The notes beneath the pieces were generated by a model, which ran no database searches, was not told where the DNA came from, and was given only the letters and a program-made list of their open reading frames with translations. A DNA stretch of 64,000 nt from Shimia sagamensis. GTDB taxonomy: Bacteria; Pseudomonadota; Alphaproteobacteria; Rhodobacterales; Rhodobacteraceae. The stretch lies in assembly GCF_900182745.1 (NCBI RefSeq), contig NZ_FXTY01000001.1:186001-250000 (forward strand). The letters are read 5' to 3'. A program made the translations under genes and the position numbers. Positions 1 to 9,690 of the stretch are shown piece after piece (position 1 is the stretch's first letter; each line of letters starts with the position of its first letter).

Positions 1-111
1 AACCTCTGTGTTAAAGCAACTTAACTCTGCCCCCCAGAGGCGCTTGCGGCGGTGCTGCGACTCATGTTTTTTGGTCCCCAAACGCAAAGCAATCCAAGGA
101 TGCGCCCGCGC

Positions 112-2163
112 ATGAGCACCCAAGAGTCGCCTGAGGTAGAAACCTCCGCGCCCAAACTTGCCGCTGATTTGAATGCGGCCAGAGGTCACCGCGCGGAGAT
201 CGACGGCCTGCGCGCCATCGCGGTGCTGGCCGTGGTGTTTTACCACTTTGGCGTGCCGGGATTTGGCGGCGGCTTCATTGGCGTCGACATCTTTTTTGTC
301 ATCTCCGGCTTTCTGATTGGCGGCATTCTGTGGCGCGAACAGCAGGAAACCGGCAAGCTGGCGCTTGGCCGTTTCTACATTCGCCGCATCAAACGGCTGG
401 CACCCGCATATTTTGTCATGGCCTTCACGGTGCTGATTGTGGGCGCGCTAATCCTGATGCCCAACGATTTCCGCGAAACCGCCAAAGGCGTGATTGCGGC
501 CACAGTCTATCTCTCCAACGTGCTGTTCTTCCGCCAATCCGGTTATTTTGACGGCGCGGCTGAAGACAAGGTCATGCTTCACACCTGGTCGCTGTCTGTC
601 GAAGAGCAGTTCTACATATTCCTGCCGCTGCTGTTTCTGCTGTTTGCCCGCAACAAAACCGTGATGCTCTGGGCTTTGGGTGCGGTGTTTGGCTTCTCAT
701 TGATCAGCAGCTTGATCACCACCCCCCTGTCCCATCCCGCGGCTTTCTTCCTGTTCCCCTTCCGCGCCTGGGAGCTTTTGGCCGGGGTTGGGCTTGCCAT
801 CTTGAATATCGAACGGCCAGACCTCTGGAGACGACACCAAGCGTTGAGTTGGATTGGTCTTGGCCTTGTCCTCACGTCGATAGTGCTGGTTGCGCCCGGT
901 GCAGGATTCCCCGGCTGGCAGGTGATTGTCCCGGTGCTGGGCACGGTCCTGCTGATTGGCAACGGACAAGACGACAATTGGGTCAACCGCGGCCTGTCCA
1001 TGCGTATTCCTGTGTTGATCGGGCTGATCTCCTATTCGCTGTATCTCTGGCATTGGCCGGTGTTCACCTTCACCAAATACCTGCAAGGCCAGTACCGCGG
1101 CCCTGGCGAAGTGGCGCTGTGGATCGCAATTTCGCTTGTGTTGGCGGTGCTGTCTTGGCGTTTGGTGGAACAACCCGTGCGCCAAGCGAAAGCCCTGCCC
1201 ACTTGGGGGCTATTGTTCACCACGGCACTGGCCTCGGTCAGCTTGCTGGGCTTGTCGTTTATGGTCTTCAAAGCGGACGGCATGCCCAAACGCTTTGGCC
1301 CACAGGCGCAGGTGCACATCGCCGCAACCGGTGACTTTTTGCAGGATTTTTCAGACTGTTACGTGCCTGATGAAGGGCCTTTTGAAGATATTGAAGTGTG
1401 CCCAATAGGCCCGAAATCCGAAGCACCAAACCTGATCATCTGGGGCGACAGCCATGTGCGTGCCTATTACGAAGGCTTGAAACAAGCTGCCCGAGAGGCG
1501 GATCGCAGCGCCCTGGTGATCTGGCGCGCGGGCTGTGCGCCTGCGTTTGATCTTGAAAAACGCGAAAGCGCGGCCACACCGGCCCAAGATGCCGCCTGCA
1601 CCACCGCCAATGCGCAAATCCGCAAATCCCTGCGCGAGATGCCACATTTGCAAGATGTAATTTTGGTGGGCCGATGGGCCTACTACGCCTCAGGCCATGG
1701 GAGCGGCAGCGATGCGCACAACACCATCCGCCTGAAAAGCGACGTCTATGGCAACATGACTCAGGACGCGCTTTTGGGCACCGCCTTGGCAGCCACAGTG
1801 GCTGACATTGGCGATCTGGACCGCACCGTCTACATCCTGCGCCAACCGCCGGAAATTCAGAATTACAGCGCCCCCAAAGTGGCGCGTGAATTGGTGCATG
1901 GCCGCCTCTCAGAGCAGCTTGCACGGCGCATTGGCCAGATCACTGTAACCGATGCCAAAACCCGAGAACGCGGCGCGGCAGCGGCGTTGGCACGCAGCGG
2001 CGCGACCATTTTGGACAGCTGGCGCTGGTTCTGTGACCCGTTCCTATGTGATGCCGTTCAGGGCGGCGTTGGCCAGTATTTTGACAACAACCATGTGACC
2101 AATGCGGCGGCACGGCGGATGCGCTCGGTGTTTTACCCGGTGATGGCGCGGTCCTCGCAATGA
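112..2163 (+). CDS. Membrane O-acyltransferase with C-terminal SGNH domain (OafA/YrhL type)
   Basis: Predicted inner-membrane enzyme that moves acyl (often acetyl) groups onto a cell-surface polysaccharide. The N-terminal half (about residues 25-390) is an acyltransferase-3 domain opening with the family motif HRAEIDGLRAIAVL and followed by some ten hydrophobic segments. The C-terminal half is a periplasmic SGNH hydrolase-like domain with GDSH at about 445-448 and the closing Asp/His pair in DNNH (about 658-661). The length (683 aa) fits OafA-like fusions. An in-frame ATG exists at position 52, but I prefer the ATG at 112, which has AAGGA eleven bases upstream. The stop overlaps the start of the next gene (ATGA), so it begins the operon seen here. 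Family assignment is strong; the sugar acceptor and acyl donor are unknown. Confidence 0.9.
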   Translation: MSTQESPEVETSAPKLAADLNAARGHRAEIDGLRAIAVLAVVFYHFGVPGFGGGFIGVDIFFVISGFLIGGILWREQQETGKLALGRFYIRRIKRLAPAYFVMAFTVLIVGALILMPNDFRETAKGVIAATVYLSNVLFFRQSGYFDGAAEDKVMLHTWSLSVEEQFYIFLPLLFLLFARNKTVMLWALGAVFGFSLISSLITTPLSHPAAFFLFPFRAWELLAGVGLAILNIERPDLWRRHQALSWIGLGLVLTSIVLVAPGAGFPGWQVIVPVLGTVLLIGNGQDDNWVNRGLSMRIPVLIGLISYSLYLWHWPVFTFTKYLQGQYRGPGEVALWIAISLVLAVLSWRLVEQPVRQAKALPTWGLLFTTALASVSLLGLSFMVFKADGMPKRFGPQAQVHIAATGDFLQDFSDCYVPDEGPFEDIEVCPIGPKSEAPNLIIWGDSHVRAYYEGLKQAAREADRSALVIWRAGCAPAFDLEKRESAATPAQDAACTTANAQIRKSLREMPHLQDVILVGRWAYYASGHGSGSDAHNTIRLKSDVYGNMTQDALLGTALAATVADIGDLDRTVYILRQPPEIQNYSAPKVARELVHGRLSEQLARRIGQITVTDAKTRERGAAAALARSGATILDSWRWFCDPFLCDAVQGGVGQYFDNNHVTNAAARRMRSVFYPVMARSSQ

Positions 2164-3716
2164 CGACACTCGCCGCGGCCAGCACCGAACCCTGGGACGT
2201 GATTGTCATTGGCACCGGCATGGGGGGCGGCACCATTGGCCGGTTTTTGGCAGAACAAGGCTTATCGGTGCTGTTTGTCGAACGTGGCCCAACCGGCGTG
2301 CGCGCAGAAGAACAAGAGCTCAACCCCAACATCTGGGACCGAGAGGCGCGATTGGTGCGCGGCTATTGGCCCGAGCCCCTGGAAGCCACAGTGAACGGTG
2401 TGACCACCACTTTCAACGCGCCATTAGGGGCGGGTGTGGGCGGCAGCTCAGTGTTCTACGCCGCCACCTTGGAGCGTCCCGCCCCACATGATCTGGACCA
2501 CAGCGAGGTTCGACCACATCCCACCGGCGGATGGCCCGTCAGCTATGACGAGATGGCGCCCTATTTTGACCGTGCCGAAACGCTCTACCACGTACGCGGC
2601 ACGCCCGATCCTTTGCAACCAAACGGCAGCCTCTTTCCCCCCACGGCGATGAGCGCGGCAGATCAAGGCTTGATGTCTGCCATGAACGAAATTGGCCTCA
2701 ACCCATATCAGGGCCATATAGCGGTGCGTGAAGACGATGGGTTTGAGCAGTATTTGGGTCGCAAGTGTCCCAACGATTGCAAAATGGATGGGCGCTCCGC
2801 CGGGGTGGAGCCTGCTATGGAAACCGGCAATGCCGCCCTATTGGACCTGACCGAAGTGCAGGAAATTGTCTCCGAAAATGGTGCCGTGACCGGCCTCAAA
2901 GTGACGCGCAAAGGCACGGACGCCACGCTCACCGCACGCAGCTATGTGCTTGCGGCAGGGGCTTTGCATTCACCCCGCCTGCTGATGGCCTCGGGCACTA
3001 AAAATGACCTCATTGGCCGCAACCTCATGTTCCACATGAACGAGATGCTTGCCCTGTGGCCGCCCAAAGGCAAACACAGCGCGGGCGCATCCAAATCTCT
3101 CGCCTTTCGCGACCTCTATCACCAAGGTGGGCAACGCTTTGGCATGGTGCAGGCCTTGGGCGTGGAGGCGCGATATGGCGAGATTGTGCATTACCTCAAC
3201 ATGGCGTTTGACCGCTCGCCACTGCGCAAGCTGCGCTGGCTGCGCCAGTTCACACGCCTGCCTGCGGCCATTGCGGTGAAGCTGTTTGGCAGCGCCAAAA
3301 TCTTTGTCGGTATTCTAGAAGACCTGCCGTATGCCGAGAACCGTGTGCATTACGATCCCGCTGATCCGCGCCGATTGGCGATCAGCTACGACATGGCGCC
3401 AGAGCTGCTCTCCCGCCGCAAGGCTTTCCGCAAGGCACTGAAACAACGCCTCAAAGGCATCCGCATGGCCTTCACCGGCGCGAGGCCGGAGCTGAACTTT
3501 GGCCACCCCTGCGGCACGCTGCGGTTTGGTAACGATCCCAAAAACTCGGTGCTGGATCGCAATTGCAAATTGCACGGCACGGAAAACCTCTGGGTGGCGG
3601 ATGCAAGCTTTATGCCCACCTCAATGGGGGTGAACCCGTCACTGACCATCGCCGCCAACGCCCTGCGGGTTGGCGAGGTTGTGGCTGCGAACCTAAAGGA
3701 GACCCAAAATGGCTAA
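2160..3716 (+). CDS. GMC-family FAD-dependent oxidoreductase
   Basis: Predicted flavoprotein of the glucose-methanol-choline family, 518 aa. The Rossmann FAD motif VIVIGTGMGGGTIGRFL lies at about residues 14-30 and ends in an acidic VERG strand. A second flavin contact, GGSSVFYAA, is near residue 100. The C-terminal block HPCGTLRFG through NLWVADASFMP and GVNPSLTIAANA is the usual GMC substrate/FAD end region. It starts inside the acyltransferase stop (ATGA) and overlaps the following SDR by 8 bases, so it is translated with polysaccharide genes. The inferred role is oxidation of a sugar hydroxyl on a glycan precursor or lipid-linked intermediate; a stand-alone sugar or alcohol dehydrogenase cannot be excluded. 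Confidence 0.85.
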   Translation: MTTLAAASTEPWDVIVIGTGMGGGTIGRFLAEQGLSVLFVERGPTGVRAEEQELNPNIWDREARLVRGYWPEPLEATVNGVTTTFNAPLGAGVGGSSVFYAATLERPAPHDLDHSEVRPHPTGGWPVSYDEMAPYFDRAETLYHVRGTPDPLQPNGSLFPPTAMSAADQGLMSAMNEIGLNPYQGHIAVREDDGFEQYLGRKCPNDCKMDGRSAGVEPAMETGNAALLDLTEVQEIVSENGAVTGLKVTRKGTDATLTARSYVLAAGALHSPRLLMASGTKNDLIGRNLMFHMNEMLALWPPKGKHSAGASKSLAFRDLYHQGGQRFGMVQALGVEARYGEIVHYLNMAFDRSPLRKLRWLRQFTRLPAAIAVKLFGSAKIFVGILEDLPYAENRVHYDPADPRRLAISYDMAPELLSRRKAFRKALKQRLKGIRMAFTGARPELNFGHPCGTLRFGNDPKNSVLDRNCKLHGTENLWVADASFMPTSMGVNPSLTIAANALRVGEVVAANLKETQNG

Positions 3717-4461
3717 GCAACTGGCGGCCATCACCGGCGCGGGCTCCGGATTGGGGCAGGCCTTGGCGATAGAACTCTGTGGACGGGGCCTGCTGGTCGC
3801 GGGCTTGGGACGGCGCAAAGACGCCCTGAATGAGACCGCCACTCTGGCCGGAGACAGTTTCACTCCCGTTGTGGCGGACGTGTCCGATCCGGGCCAAGTT
3901 CGCGCTGCCTTTGAGACCATCCGCGCCATCGCGCCGGTCTCGATCCTGATCAACAACGCCGGTGTTTACCCGCACCGCGACATTCTGGATGAGACGCCGG
4001 AAAGCTTCATGCAGACCGTCGCAATCAACCTTGGCGGCACCGTGGCCTGCACCTCCGAGGCGCTCAAGGACATGACTGTGGCGGGACGAGGCCGCATCCT
4101 CAACGTGTCGAGCTTTGCGGATATGCATCCCCTGCCCTGCAGCGCGGCGTACTCCGTGTCCAAAGGCGCGGTGACAACCTTTTCCCGCGCGCTGGTGGCT
4201 GATCTTGGCGACCGTTTGCCCAAGATTGTCATCAGCACCTGGATGCCCGGCATGCTCAACACCGACATGGGTTTGGCTGAGGGATTGGACCCGGCCGTGG
4301 CCGCCAAATGGGGCGCGGGATTGGCGCTTTGGGAGGATCCGTCGCTCAATGGCGCTGTGTTTGAGATGGACCGGGAAATCCTGCCGCCCCGAGGCCTCAA
4401 AGGTCGCTTGAAAGATGCGGTGCGATTGAAGCGCCGCAAGCCTCGGCTGATCACGACCTAG
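3709..4461 (+). CDS. Short-chain dehydrogenase/reductase
   Basis: Classical SDR of 250 aa using NAD(P)H. It has the nucleotide motif TGAGSGLGQAL near the N-terminus, NNAG at about residue 83, the catalytic Ser in NVSSFAD and the Tyr/Lys pair in YSVSK. AAGGAG lies just before its ATG and inside the upstream GMC gene, supporting the start. Its stop codon overlaps the stop of the oppositely oriented WecG-type gene in a shared CTAG (4458-4461). With the GMC oxidoreductase it could perform an oxidation/reduction (epimerisation) of a sugar; that pairing is inferred from position only. Confidence 0.85.
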   Translation: MAKQLAAITGAGSGLGQALAIELCGRGLLVAGLGRRKDALNETATLAGDSFTPVVADVSDPGQVRAAFETIRAIAPVSILINNAGVYPHRDILDETPESFMQTVAINLGGTVACTSEALKDMTVAGRGRILNVSSFADMHPLPCSAAYSVSKGAVTTFSRALVADLGDRLPKIVISTWMPGMLNTDMGLAEGLDPAVAAKWGAGLALWEDPSLNGAVFEMDREILPPRGLKGRLKDAVRLKRRKPRLITT

Positions 4462-5207
4462 TCCCGCTGCGCGCGCGCCTCTTTCATCAACCGTGGCAAA
4501 ATCCCGATGCAACGCAGATAGCGCCCCGCCAGTCGTGCCGGATTGCTGAGTGCGCGCCAGAGCCATTCCAGCGCCAGTTTGCGCACCCAGGCCGGGGCCC
4601 GGTTTTGTGTGCCCGCAAGGAAATCCAACCCCGCACCGATGCTGGCAAAGCCCATCTGTGGCACAACCTGCCGCCCACGTGCCGCCAGCCGTTCTTGCTT
4701 TGGCGCGCCCAACGCCAGAAAGGCCATCCGCGCGCCAGCTTCGGCGGCTTGTTTCAACACAGCCTCCGCCGCCGCGCTTTCGGGATCAAACCCCATTGGC
4801 GGCGCGATACAGGCCACTACCTCCAGCCCAGGGGCCTGCGCCTTCAACGCCTCTGCCGCCGCAGCCAGAGCCTCCTCCGTGCTGCCAATCAACGCCACCG
4901 GAGTGCCTTCCTCTGCGGCCCATTGCGCCAGAGGCACCACCAAATCCGCACCCGGCAACAGCTCCACAGGCTTCTCGGCCTTGCGCGAGAGCCACACGAT
5001 AGGATTGCCATCCGCCACCACAAAATCCTGCGCCAGGTAAGCCGCAGCGAAGGCCTCGTCCTTGGCAAGTTTCACCAGATGGTCGAGGTTGATGGTCGCC
5101 AAGGCAAAGCCCTCATGAGCGACAAACCGCGCCCGCACTGCACGCTCCAATGCGGCGCGATCGGCAACATTGACCGTGACCGGTCCTTTAGTGGTGGAAA
5201 ACTGCAC
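4458..5207 (-). CDS. WecG/TagA/CpsF-family glycosyltransferase (GT26)
   Basis: Glycosyltransferase of the WecG/TagA family, 249 aa, which normally adds the second sugar (for example ManNAcA or GlcA) to an undecaprenyl-linked primer on the cytoplasmic face. Diagnostic blocks are present: VVADGNPIVWLSR, the LGAPKQE motif, GAGLDFLAGTQNRAPAWV, and the LEWLWRALSNPARLAGRY C-terminal segment. It is the only gene on the minus strand in this cluster and shares a divergent intergenic space (5208-5397) with the Gfo/Idh gene, so one regulatory region may serve both directions. It supports reading the cluster as lipid-carrier-linked polysaccharide assembly. Donor and acceptor are not readable from sequence. 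Confidence 0.88.
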   Translation of the reverse strand: MQFSTTKGPVTVNVADRAALERAVRARFVAHEGFALATINLDHLVKLAKDEAFAAAYLAQDFVVADGNPIVWLSRKAEKPVELLPGADLVVPLAQWAAEEGTPVALIGSTEEALAAAAEALKAQAPGLEVVACIAPPMGFDPESAAAEAVLKQAAEAGARMAFLALGAPKQERLAARGRQVVPQMGFASIGAGLDFLAGTQNRAPAWVRKLALEWLWRALSNPARLAGRYLRCIGILPRLMKEARAQRD

Positions 5208-5397
5208 GCAGGCGGTCCTTCTGGCTCATTTGCACAATACCTTACCAACTCCCTCCCCCGGCGTCAGAAATTGCGCTACAATTTCCCTCAAGTGGTTCAA
5301 AAGCGCCACAATTCCCCTGACTGAGCCACCCGCCTTGGTGGTATTTCACGCCAAAATACTTATAGTCACTTCGTATTGGTTCAAAAGGATTCCCGCC

Positions 5398-6531
5398 ATG
5401 TCAGCCGCCCAAACCCGCAGTGTGTCGATCATTGGTTGCGGCTTTGTCGCTGATCTTTACATGCGGTCTTTTGCGGCCCACCCCGACATCGCGGTGACGC
5501 AGGTGTATGATCATGATCCCAACCGCTTAAAAACCTTTGCCGATCATTGGAACCTGCACACAGCGGACAGCCTGGAGCGGTTACTGGGCAACCTGCCCCA
5601 AGGCTCACTGGTGTTGAACCTGACCAATCCCGGCGCCCATTACGATGTCTCCCGCGCCTGTCTTGAAGCCGGGCATCACGTCTATTCCGAAAAACCCTTG
5701 GCGACGGAAATGGCCGATGCCATTGCCTTGCATGAACTGGCCGCACAGAAAGACCTGCTGCTGTCCTCCGCACCTTGCTCAGTGCTGGGTGAAGCGGCGC
5801 AGACCTTGGCCAAAGCCATTCGCGACGATGTGGCAGGCCCCGTGCGCCTGATCTACGCGGAACTGGACGACGGCTTCATTCCACAAGCGCCTTATGCGGA
5901 TTGGAAAAGCGAAAGCGGCGCACCTTGGCCTGCCCAAGATGAGTTTGCCGTGGGTTGCACGCTGGAGCACGCAGGCTACTACCTGACGTGGCTAATTGGC
6001 ATGTTTGGCAGCGTGCGGCGCGTGGTGGCCGCCTCTGCCGAATGCCTGCCGGGCAAAGAGGCAATGGGCACCCCGGATTTCTCCACCGCCACGTTGTTTT
6101 TTGAAAATGGCATCACAGCACGGCTGACATGCTCGATTGTGGCGAGCCACGACCACAAGATCCGCGTGTTTGGCGACAAAGGTGTTCTTCAGGTGAAACA
6201 GGCCTGGGACAATGACGCACCGGTCAAATTCCACCGGCGCTTTACCCTGCGCCGTCGCCTTATCGAACATCCGATTGGCACGCGCCAGCAGATCAAAGGC
6301 GACACCCATCCCAAAGTGGCCCGCTGGGGCGCAGCCGCGATGAACTTCGCACTTGGCCCCGCAGAGATGCTGGACGCCTTGGCAGAAGATCGCCCCTGCC
6401 GCCTGTCACCGGACTTCGCATTGCACCTCAATGAGGTCACACTCGCCATTCAAAACGCCGGTGCGGACGGCTGTGCACAGGACATGTCCACACGGTGTGA
6501 GCCGATGGCACCCATGCCGTGGGCCATATGA
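5398..6531 (+). CDS. Gfo/Idh/MocA-family NAD(P)-dependent sugar oxidoreductase
   Basis: Predicted sugar or inositol dehydrogenase, 377 aa. The Rossmann motif SIIGCGFVADLYMRSF is at the N-terminus and the family signature YSEKPLA near residue 100. The reading frame is open to 5170, but those extra residues resemble no part of the family, and ATG 5398 has AGGA upstream, so I start there. The stop overlaps the epimerase start by four bases (ATGA at 6528). The order oxidoreductase then epimerase is the same as the domain order of the fused gene at 9687-11807. It likely modifies a nucleotide sugar used by the neighbouring glycosyltransferases; the substrate is unknown. Confidence 0.87.
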   Translation: MSAAQTRSVSIIGCGFVADLYMRSFAAHPDIAVTQVYDHDPNRLKTFADHWNLHTADSLERLLGNLPQGSLVLNLTNPGAHYDVSRACLEAGHHVYSEKPLATEMADAIALHELAAQKDLLLSSAPCSVLGEAAQTLAKAIRDDVAGPVRLIYAELDDGFIPQAPYADWKSESGAPWPAQDEFAVGCTLEHAGYYLTWLIGMFGSVRRVVAASAECLPGKEAMGTPDFSTATLFFENGITARLTCSIVASHDHKIRVFGDKGVLQVKQAWDNDAPVKFHRRFTLRRRLIEHPIGTRQQIKGDTHPKVARWGAAAMNFALGPAEMLDALAEDRPCRLSPDFALHLNEVTLAIQNAGADGCAQDMSTRCEPMAPMPWAI

Positions 6532-7505
6532 GCGCGGCCGCGCTCGCCATAACCGGAGCCACCGGCTTTATTGGGCGGCATTGCGTTGAGCAGGCGCGGG
6601 CCGAAGGCACCACCTTGCGGCTGTTTGTACGCGACATGGCCAAAGTGCCCACCGCTTGGCAAACCGATAAGACCGTCGAAATCATCGCCATGGACCTAAC
6701 CAACACTGGCGATGGGCTTGCTAACGCTCTGGACGGCATCCGTACTGTGATCCACTGCGCAGCCACCCTGAGCGGCGATCAGGACCGCGACACAGTGGCG
6801 GCCTCGGTCGCGGTGATTGATGCGGTGATCGCCGCGCAGGTGCCGCATGTGGTGTTGGCGGGGTCGCTGTCGGTCTATGACGTGAGCGGCGTACCCAAAG
6901 GCGGTGCGCTGGAGGAGTCCACCCCCGTGAACACCGACGGCCGCGATACCTACGCGCAGGCCAAACTCACGCAGGAGACCTTGTTTCACGATGGCGCATC
7001 GTTCTATGGCTACGCCCTGTCGGTCCTGCGGCTCGGCGCTGTTTGGGGGCCAGATCACCTGTTTAATGCTCATATTGGCCCAGCGGTTGGCAGCACGCTT
7101 CTAAAAATTGACGGCGGCGGCGAAGTCCCCTTGTGCCGTGTCGAACTGGCTGCGCAAGCATTGATCAAAGCGGCCCATGAACACACCGGTGTTGGCACCC
7201 TCAACATACTGGATGATGACCGCCCCAACCGTACGGATTTCCTGACCGCTTTTCGCGCCTGTGGCTGGCCCAAGCAGGTGTTGCCAACCCCACTTTGGCT
7301 CTGGCGCATGGCGGCGTTCATAACACCAGACAAGCCCACCATGCCCGGCCTTCTGCGCCGCGCAGTTTTGGAAGCCCGCCACCGTCCCGTCACCTATTCC
7401 AACACCATGATGCACAATCGCCTTGGCCCTGTCACAATGCTGCCCTTTGCGGCTGCAATGCAGGCCGCGATTGAACAGCAAGAGCAGCAGGCCACCCCGC
7501 CGTGA
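6528..7505 (+). CDS. NAD-dependent epimerase/dehydratase (extended SDR)
   Basis: Extended short-chain dehydrogenase of 325 aa acting on nucleotide sugars. It begins LAITGATGFIGRH (GxxGxxG) and has the catalytic YAQAK in the middle. A GTG three codons upstream (6519) is in frame, but the ATG at 6528 forms the four-base overlap typical of this operon. It is coupled at the other end to the GT4 gene through a GTGA overlap. Together with the preceding Gfo/Idh gene it mirrors the two halves of the later fusion protein. The reaction (epimerase, reductase or dehydratase) cannot be told from sequence alone. Confidence 0.87.
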   Translation: MSAAALAITGATGFIGRHCVEQARAEGTTLRLFVRDMAKVPTAWQTDKTVEIIAMDLTNTGDGLANALDGIRTVIHCAATLSGDQDRDTVAASVAVIDAVIAAQVPHVVLAGSLSVYDVSGVPKGGALEESTPVNTDGRDTYAQAKLTQETLFHDGASFYGYALSVLRLGAVWGPDHLFNAHIGPAVGSTLLKIDGGGEVPLCRVELAAQALIKAAHEHTGVGTLNILDDDRPNRTDFLTAFRACGWPKQVLPTPLWLWRMAAFITPDKPTMPGLLRRAVLEARHRPVTYSNTMMHNRLGPVTMLPFAAAMQAAIEQQEQQATPP

Positions 7506-8725
7506 GCGACACAAAAAAGACCCCCATCGCCTATTTGACCGGCGAATACCCCCGCGCGACCGATACCTTTATCCAGCGCGAGGTCGCGGCGTTGCGTGCC
7601 CTAGGCCAACCGGTGGAAACCTGCTCCGTGCGCCGTACCGGCGTGGAGCATCTGGTGGGCGAAGAGCAGAAGGCCGAGGCCAAAGCCACCTTCTATATAC
7701 TCGCTGCCGCCAAGTCGCCGGTAACCCTGTTAAGCGCGGTCTTTGGCGCACTACTGCGCAACCCTGCGCGCTTTTTCAAAGCCTTGGTGCTGGCTGTGAA
7801 AACCGCGCCTCCCGGCTTTCGCAATCTGATTTTTCAGCTGTTCTACTTTGCCGAGGCCGCCGTGCTCGCCGCACATTTGCGCAAAAAAGGCGTGCGGCAT
7901 CTGCACAACCATATTGCCAAATCCTCTTGCACTGTCGCCATGCTGATGAGCGCGCTCTCCGGCATCCCCTACAGCTTCACACTGCACGGGCCGGACATCT
8001 TCTTTGCGCCGGATCACTGGCGGCTGGACGAGAAAATCAAACGCGCCAAATTTGTCGCCTGTATCAGCCATTTCTGCCGCTCGCAGGCGATGGCTTTCAG
8101 CAATCCCAAACACTGGGGCAAGCTGCACATCATCCACTGTGGCGTGGAGCCTGCGCGCTATGACGCAGGCGAAGATCCCGTGGAAACCAACCTGCTGTTT
8201 GTGGGGCGCCTCGCGCCTGTGAAAGGTCTGCCGATCCTGCTACGCGCGCTGGAACCGTTGAAAGCCGAGTTCCCCAAAATCCACCTCACCGTGATCGGCG
8301 ATGGTCCCGGTCGCAAGGCGCTCGAACATCAAACCGAGGCCGCTGGCCTCTCAGAAAATGTGTCATTTGTCGGCTACAAATCCCAATCTGAAGTCGCCGA
8401 AGCCCTGGCCGCCTCCGACCTCTTTGTGCTGCCCAGTTTTGCCGAAGGCGTGCCCGTTGTGCTGATGGAGGCCATGGCCGCGCGCCGCCCTGTGGTGACC
8501 ACCCATATCGCGGGCATTCCAGAGCTTGTGACCGACGGTGCTTCCGGCCTGTTGGTGCCACCCGGCAACCCGCACGCATTGTCCGCCGCCATTGGCAAAA
8601 TCCTCGCCAACCCAGCCCGCGCCACAGCCATGGGCATCGCAGGCCGCGCGATGGTTGAAAAGGGCTTTGACATCAACAAGGAAGCTGCGCGAATGGGCCA
8701 GTTGCTGGACGGGGACCTCACATGA
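7502..8725 (+). CDS. GT4-family glycosyltransferase
   Basis: Retaining glycosyltransferase of the GT-B fold, 407 aa. The N-terminal acceptor half contains HNHIAKSSCTVAML and SFTLHGPDIF. The C-terminal donor half contains NLLFVGRLAPVKG and the EGVPVVLMEAMAARRPVVTT signature with the E-x7-E pattern. The start is GTG, inside the stop of the epimerase gene, and the stop is inside the GT2 start (ATGA), so translation is coupled at both ends. It probably transfers one sugar during repeat-unit assembly on the cytoplasmic side of the membrane. Confidence 0.9.
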   Translation: MSDTKKTPIAYLTGEYPRATDTFIQREVAALRALGQPVETCSVRRTGVEHLVGEEQKAEAKATFYILAAAKSPVTLLSAVFGALLRNPARFFKALVLAVKTAPPGFRNLIFQLFYFAEAAVLAAHLRKKGVRHLHNHIAKSSCTVAMLMSALSGIPYSFTLHGPDIFFAPDHWRLDEKIKRAKFVACISHFCRSQAMAFSNPKHWGKLHIIHCGVEPARYDAGEDPVETNLLFVGRLAPVKGLPILLRALEPLKAEFPKIHLTVIGDGPGRKALEHQTEAAGLSENVSFVGYKSQSEVAEALAASDLFVLPSFAEGVPVVLMEAMAARRPVVTTHIAGIPELVTDGASGLLVPPGNPHALSAAIGKILANPARATAMGIAGRAMVEKGFDINKEAARMGQLLDGDLT

Positions 8726-9690
8726 GCACCACCGCCATCATCATTGGCCGCAACGAGGGCAAACGGCTGATCGCCTGCCTCGCCTCATTGAAAGCTCAGG
8801 GCTCGGAGATGGTCTATGTCGACAGCGGCAGTTGGGACAATTCCGTGGCTGAAGCGCGCAAGGTTGGCGCACTGGTTGTGGAACTGGACAGCAGCCTGCC
8901 CTTCACCGCCGCCCGCGCCCGCCAAGCCGGATTTGACGCGCTGGCGCAAACCGGTGACCTGCCGGAGATTGTGCAGTTTGTGGATGGCGATTGCATTGTT
9001 GTCGACGGCTGGATCGCGGCGGGCGAAAAGGCGCTGCGCGAAGATGACAGCCTGGGCCTAATCACCGGCTGGCGGGCGGAGCTCTATCCCGAGCGCAGTG
9101 TCTATAACGCGCTTTGTGATTTTGAATGGCACCGCCCAGCGGGCGAAATTGTCGCCTGTGGTGGCGACATGATGGTGCGTTCCAAAGCCTTTGTAGAGGC
9201 GGGTGGGTTTGACGCCACAGTCATCGCGGCTGAGGATGACGAGTTCTGTGTACGGCTCGCCAAGGTAGGCTGGAAACTCCGTCGCCTGCCACAAGAGATG
9301 ACCCGCCATGACGCCGCGATGCTGCGCTTTGGCCAGTGGTGGCAACGCGCCATACGCACCGGCCATGGCTTTGCCCAGGTTGGCTGGATGCACCCGCCTT
9401 ATTTTCGCAAAGAACAACTGCGCGGCGTGATCTACGGGATGCTCCTGCCGCTGCTCGCGCTCTGGGGTCTGATGGACAGCGCGGTGCTGTTCCTGCTGGT
9501 GCTTGCCGTTTACGTGGCCAATTACATCCGCACCAAAAACGGCCTTGTCCGCGAGGGGCTGCCCTATTGGGAGGCCTGGCGCCACGCCCGCCTTCTGACC
9601 CTGTCCAAACTGCCCAATGTGATGGGCATGATCCTATTTCACTGGCGCCGCATGCGTGGCCGCGCGATGCACATCATCGAGTATAAATGA
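8722..9690 (+). CDS. GT2-family glycosyltransferase with C-terminal membrane segments
   Basis: Inverting GT-A glycosyltransferase, 322 aa. It shows the IIIGRNEGKRL start, YVDSGSWDNS, the metal-binding Asp motif in FVDGDC, and the AAEDDEFCVRL acceptor/base region. Two hydrophobic helices near residues 240-275 suggest membrane attachment. It overlaps both neighbours by ATGA. The C-terminal part resembles GT2 enzymes that use lipid-linked acceptors. Sugar specificity is not deducible. Confidence 0.88.
   Translation: MSTTAIIIGRNEGKRLIACLASLKAQGSEMVYVDSGSWDNSVAEARKVGALVVELDSSLPFTAARARQAGFDALAQTGDLPEIVQFVDGDCIVVDGWIAAGEKALREDDSLGLITGWRAELYPERSVYNALCDFEWHRPAGEIVACGGDMMVRSKAFVEAGGFDATVIAAEDDEFCVRLAKVGWKLRRLPQEMTRHDAAMLRFGQWWQRAIRTGHGFAQVGWMHPPYFRKEQLRGVIYGMLLPLLALWGLMDSAVLFLLVLAVYVANYIRTKNGLVREGLPYWEAWRHARLLTLSKLPNVMGMILFHWRRMRGRAMHIIEYK

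Noticed and set aside
3610..4566. 318-aa frame on the minus strand across the SDR gene
   Set aside because: Shadow of the SDR and GMC genes; it would also overlap the WecG gene on the same strand.
7423..8163. 246-aa frame overlapping the GT4 start
   Set aside because: Out-of-frame shadow of the epimerase end and GT4 gene; Arg/Gly-rich with no motif.
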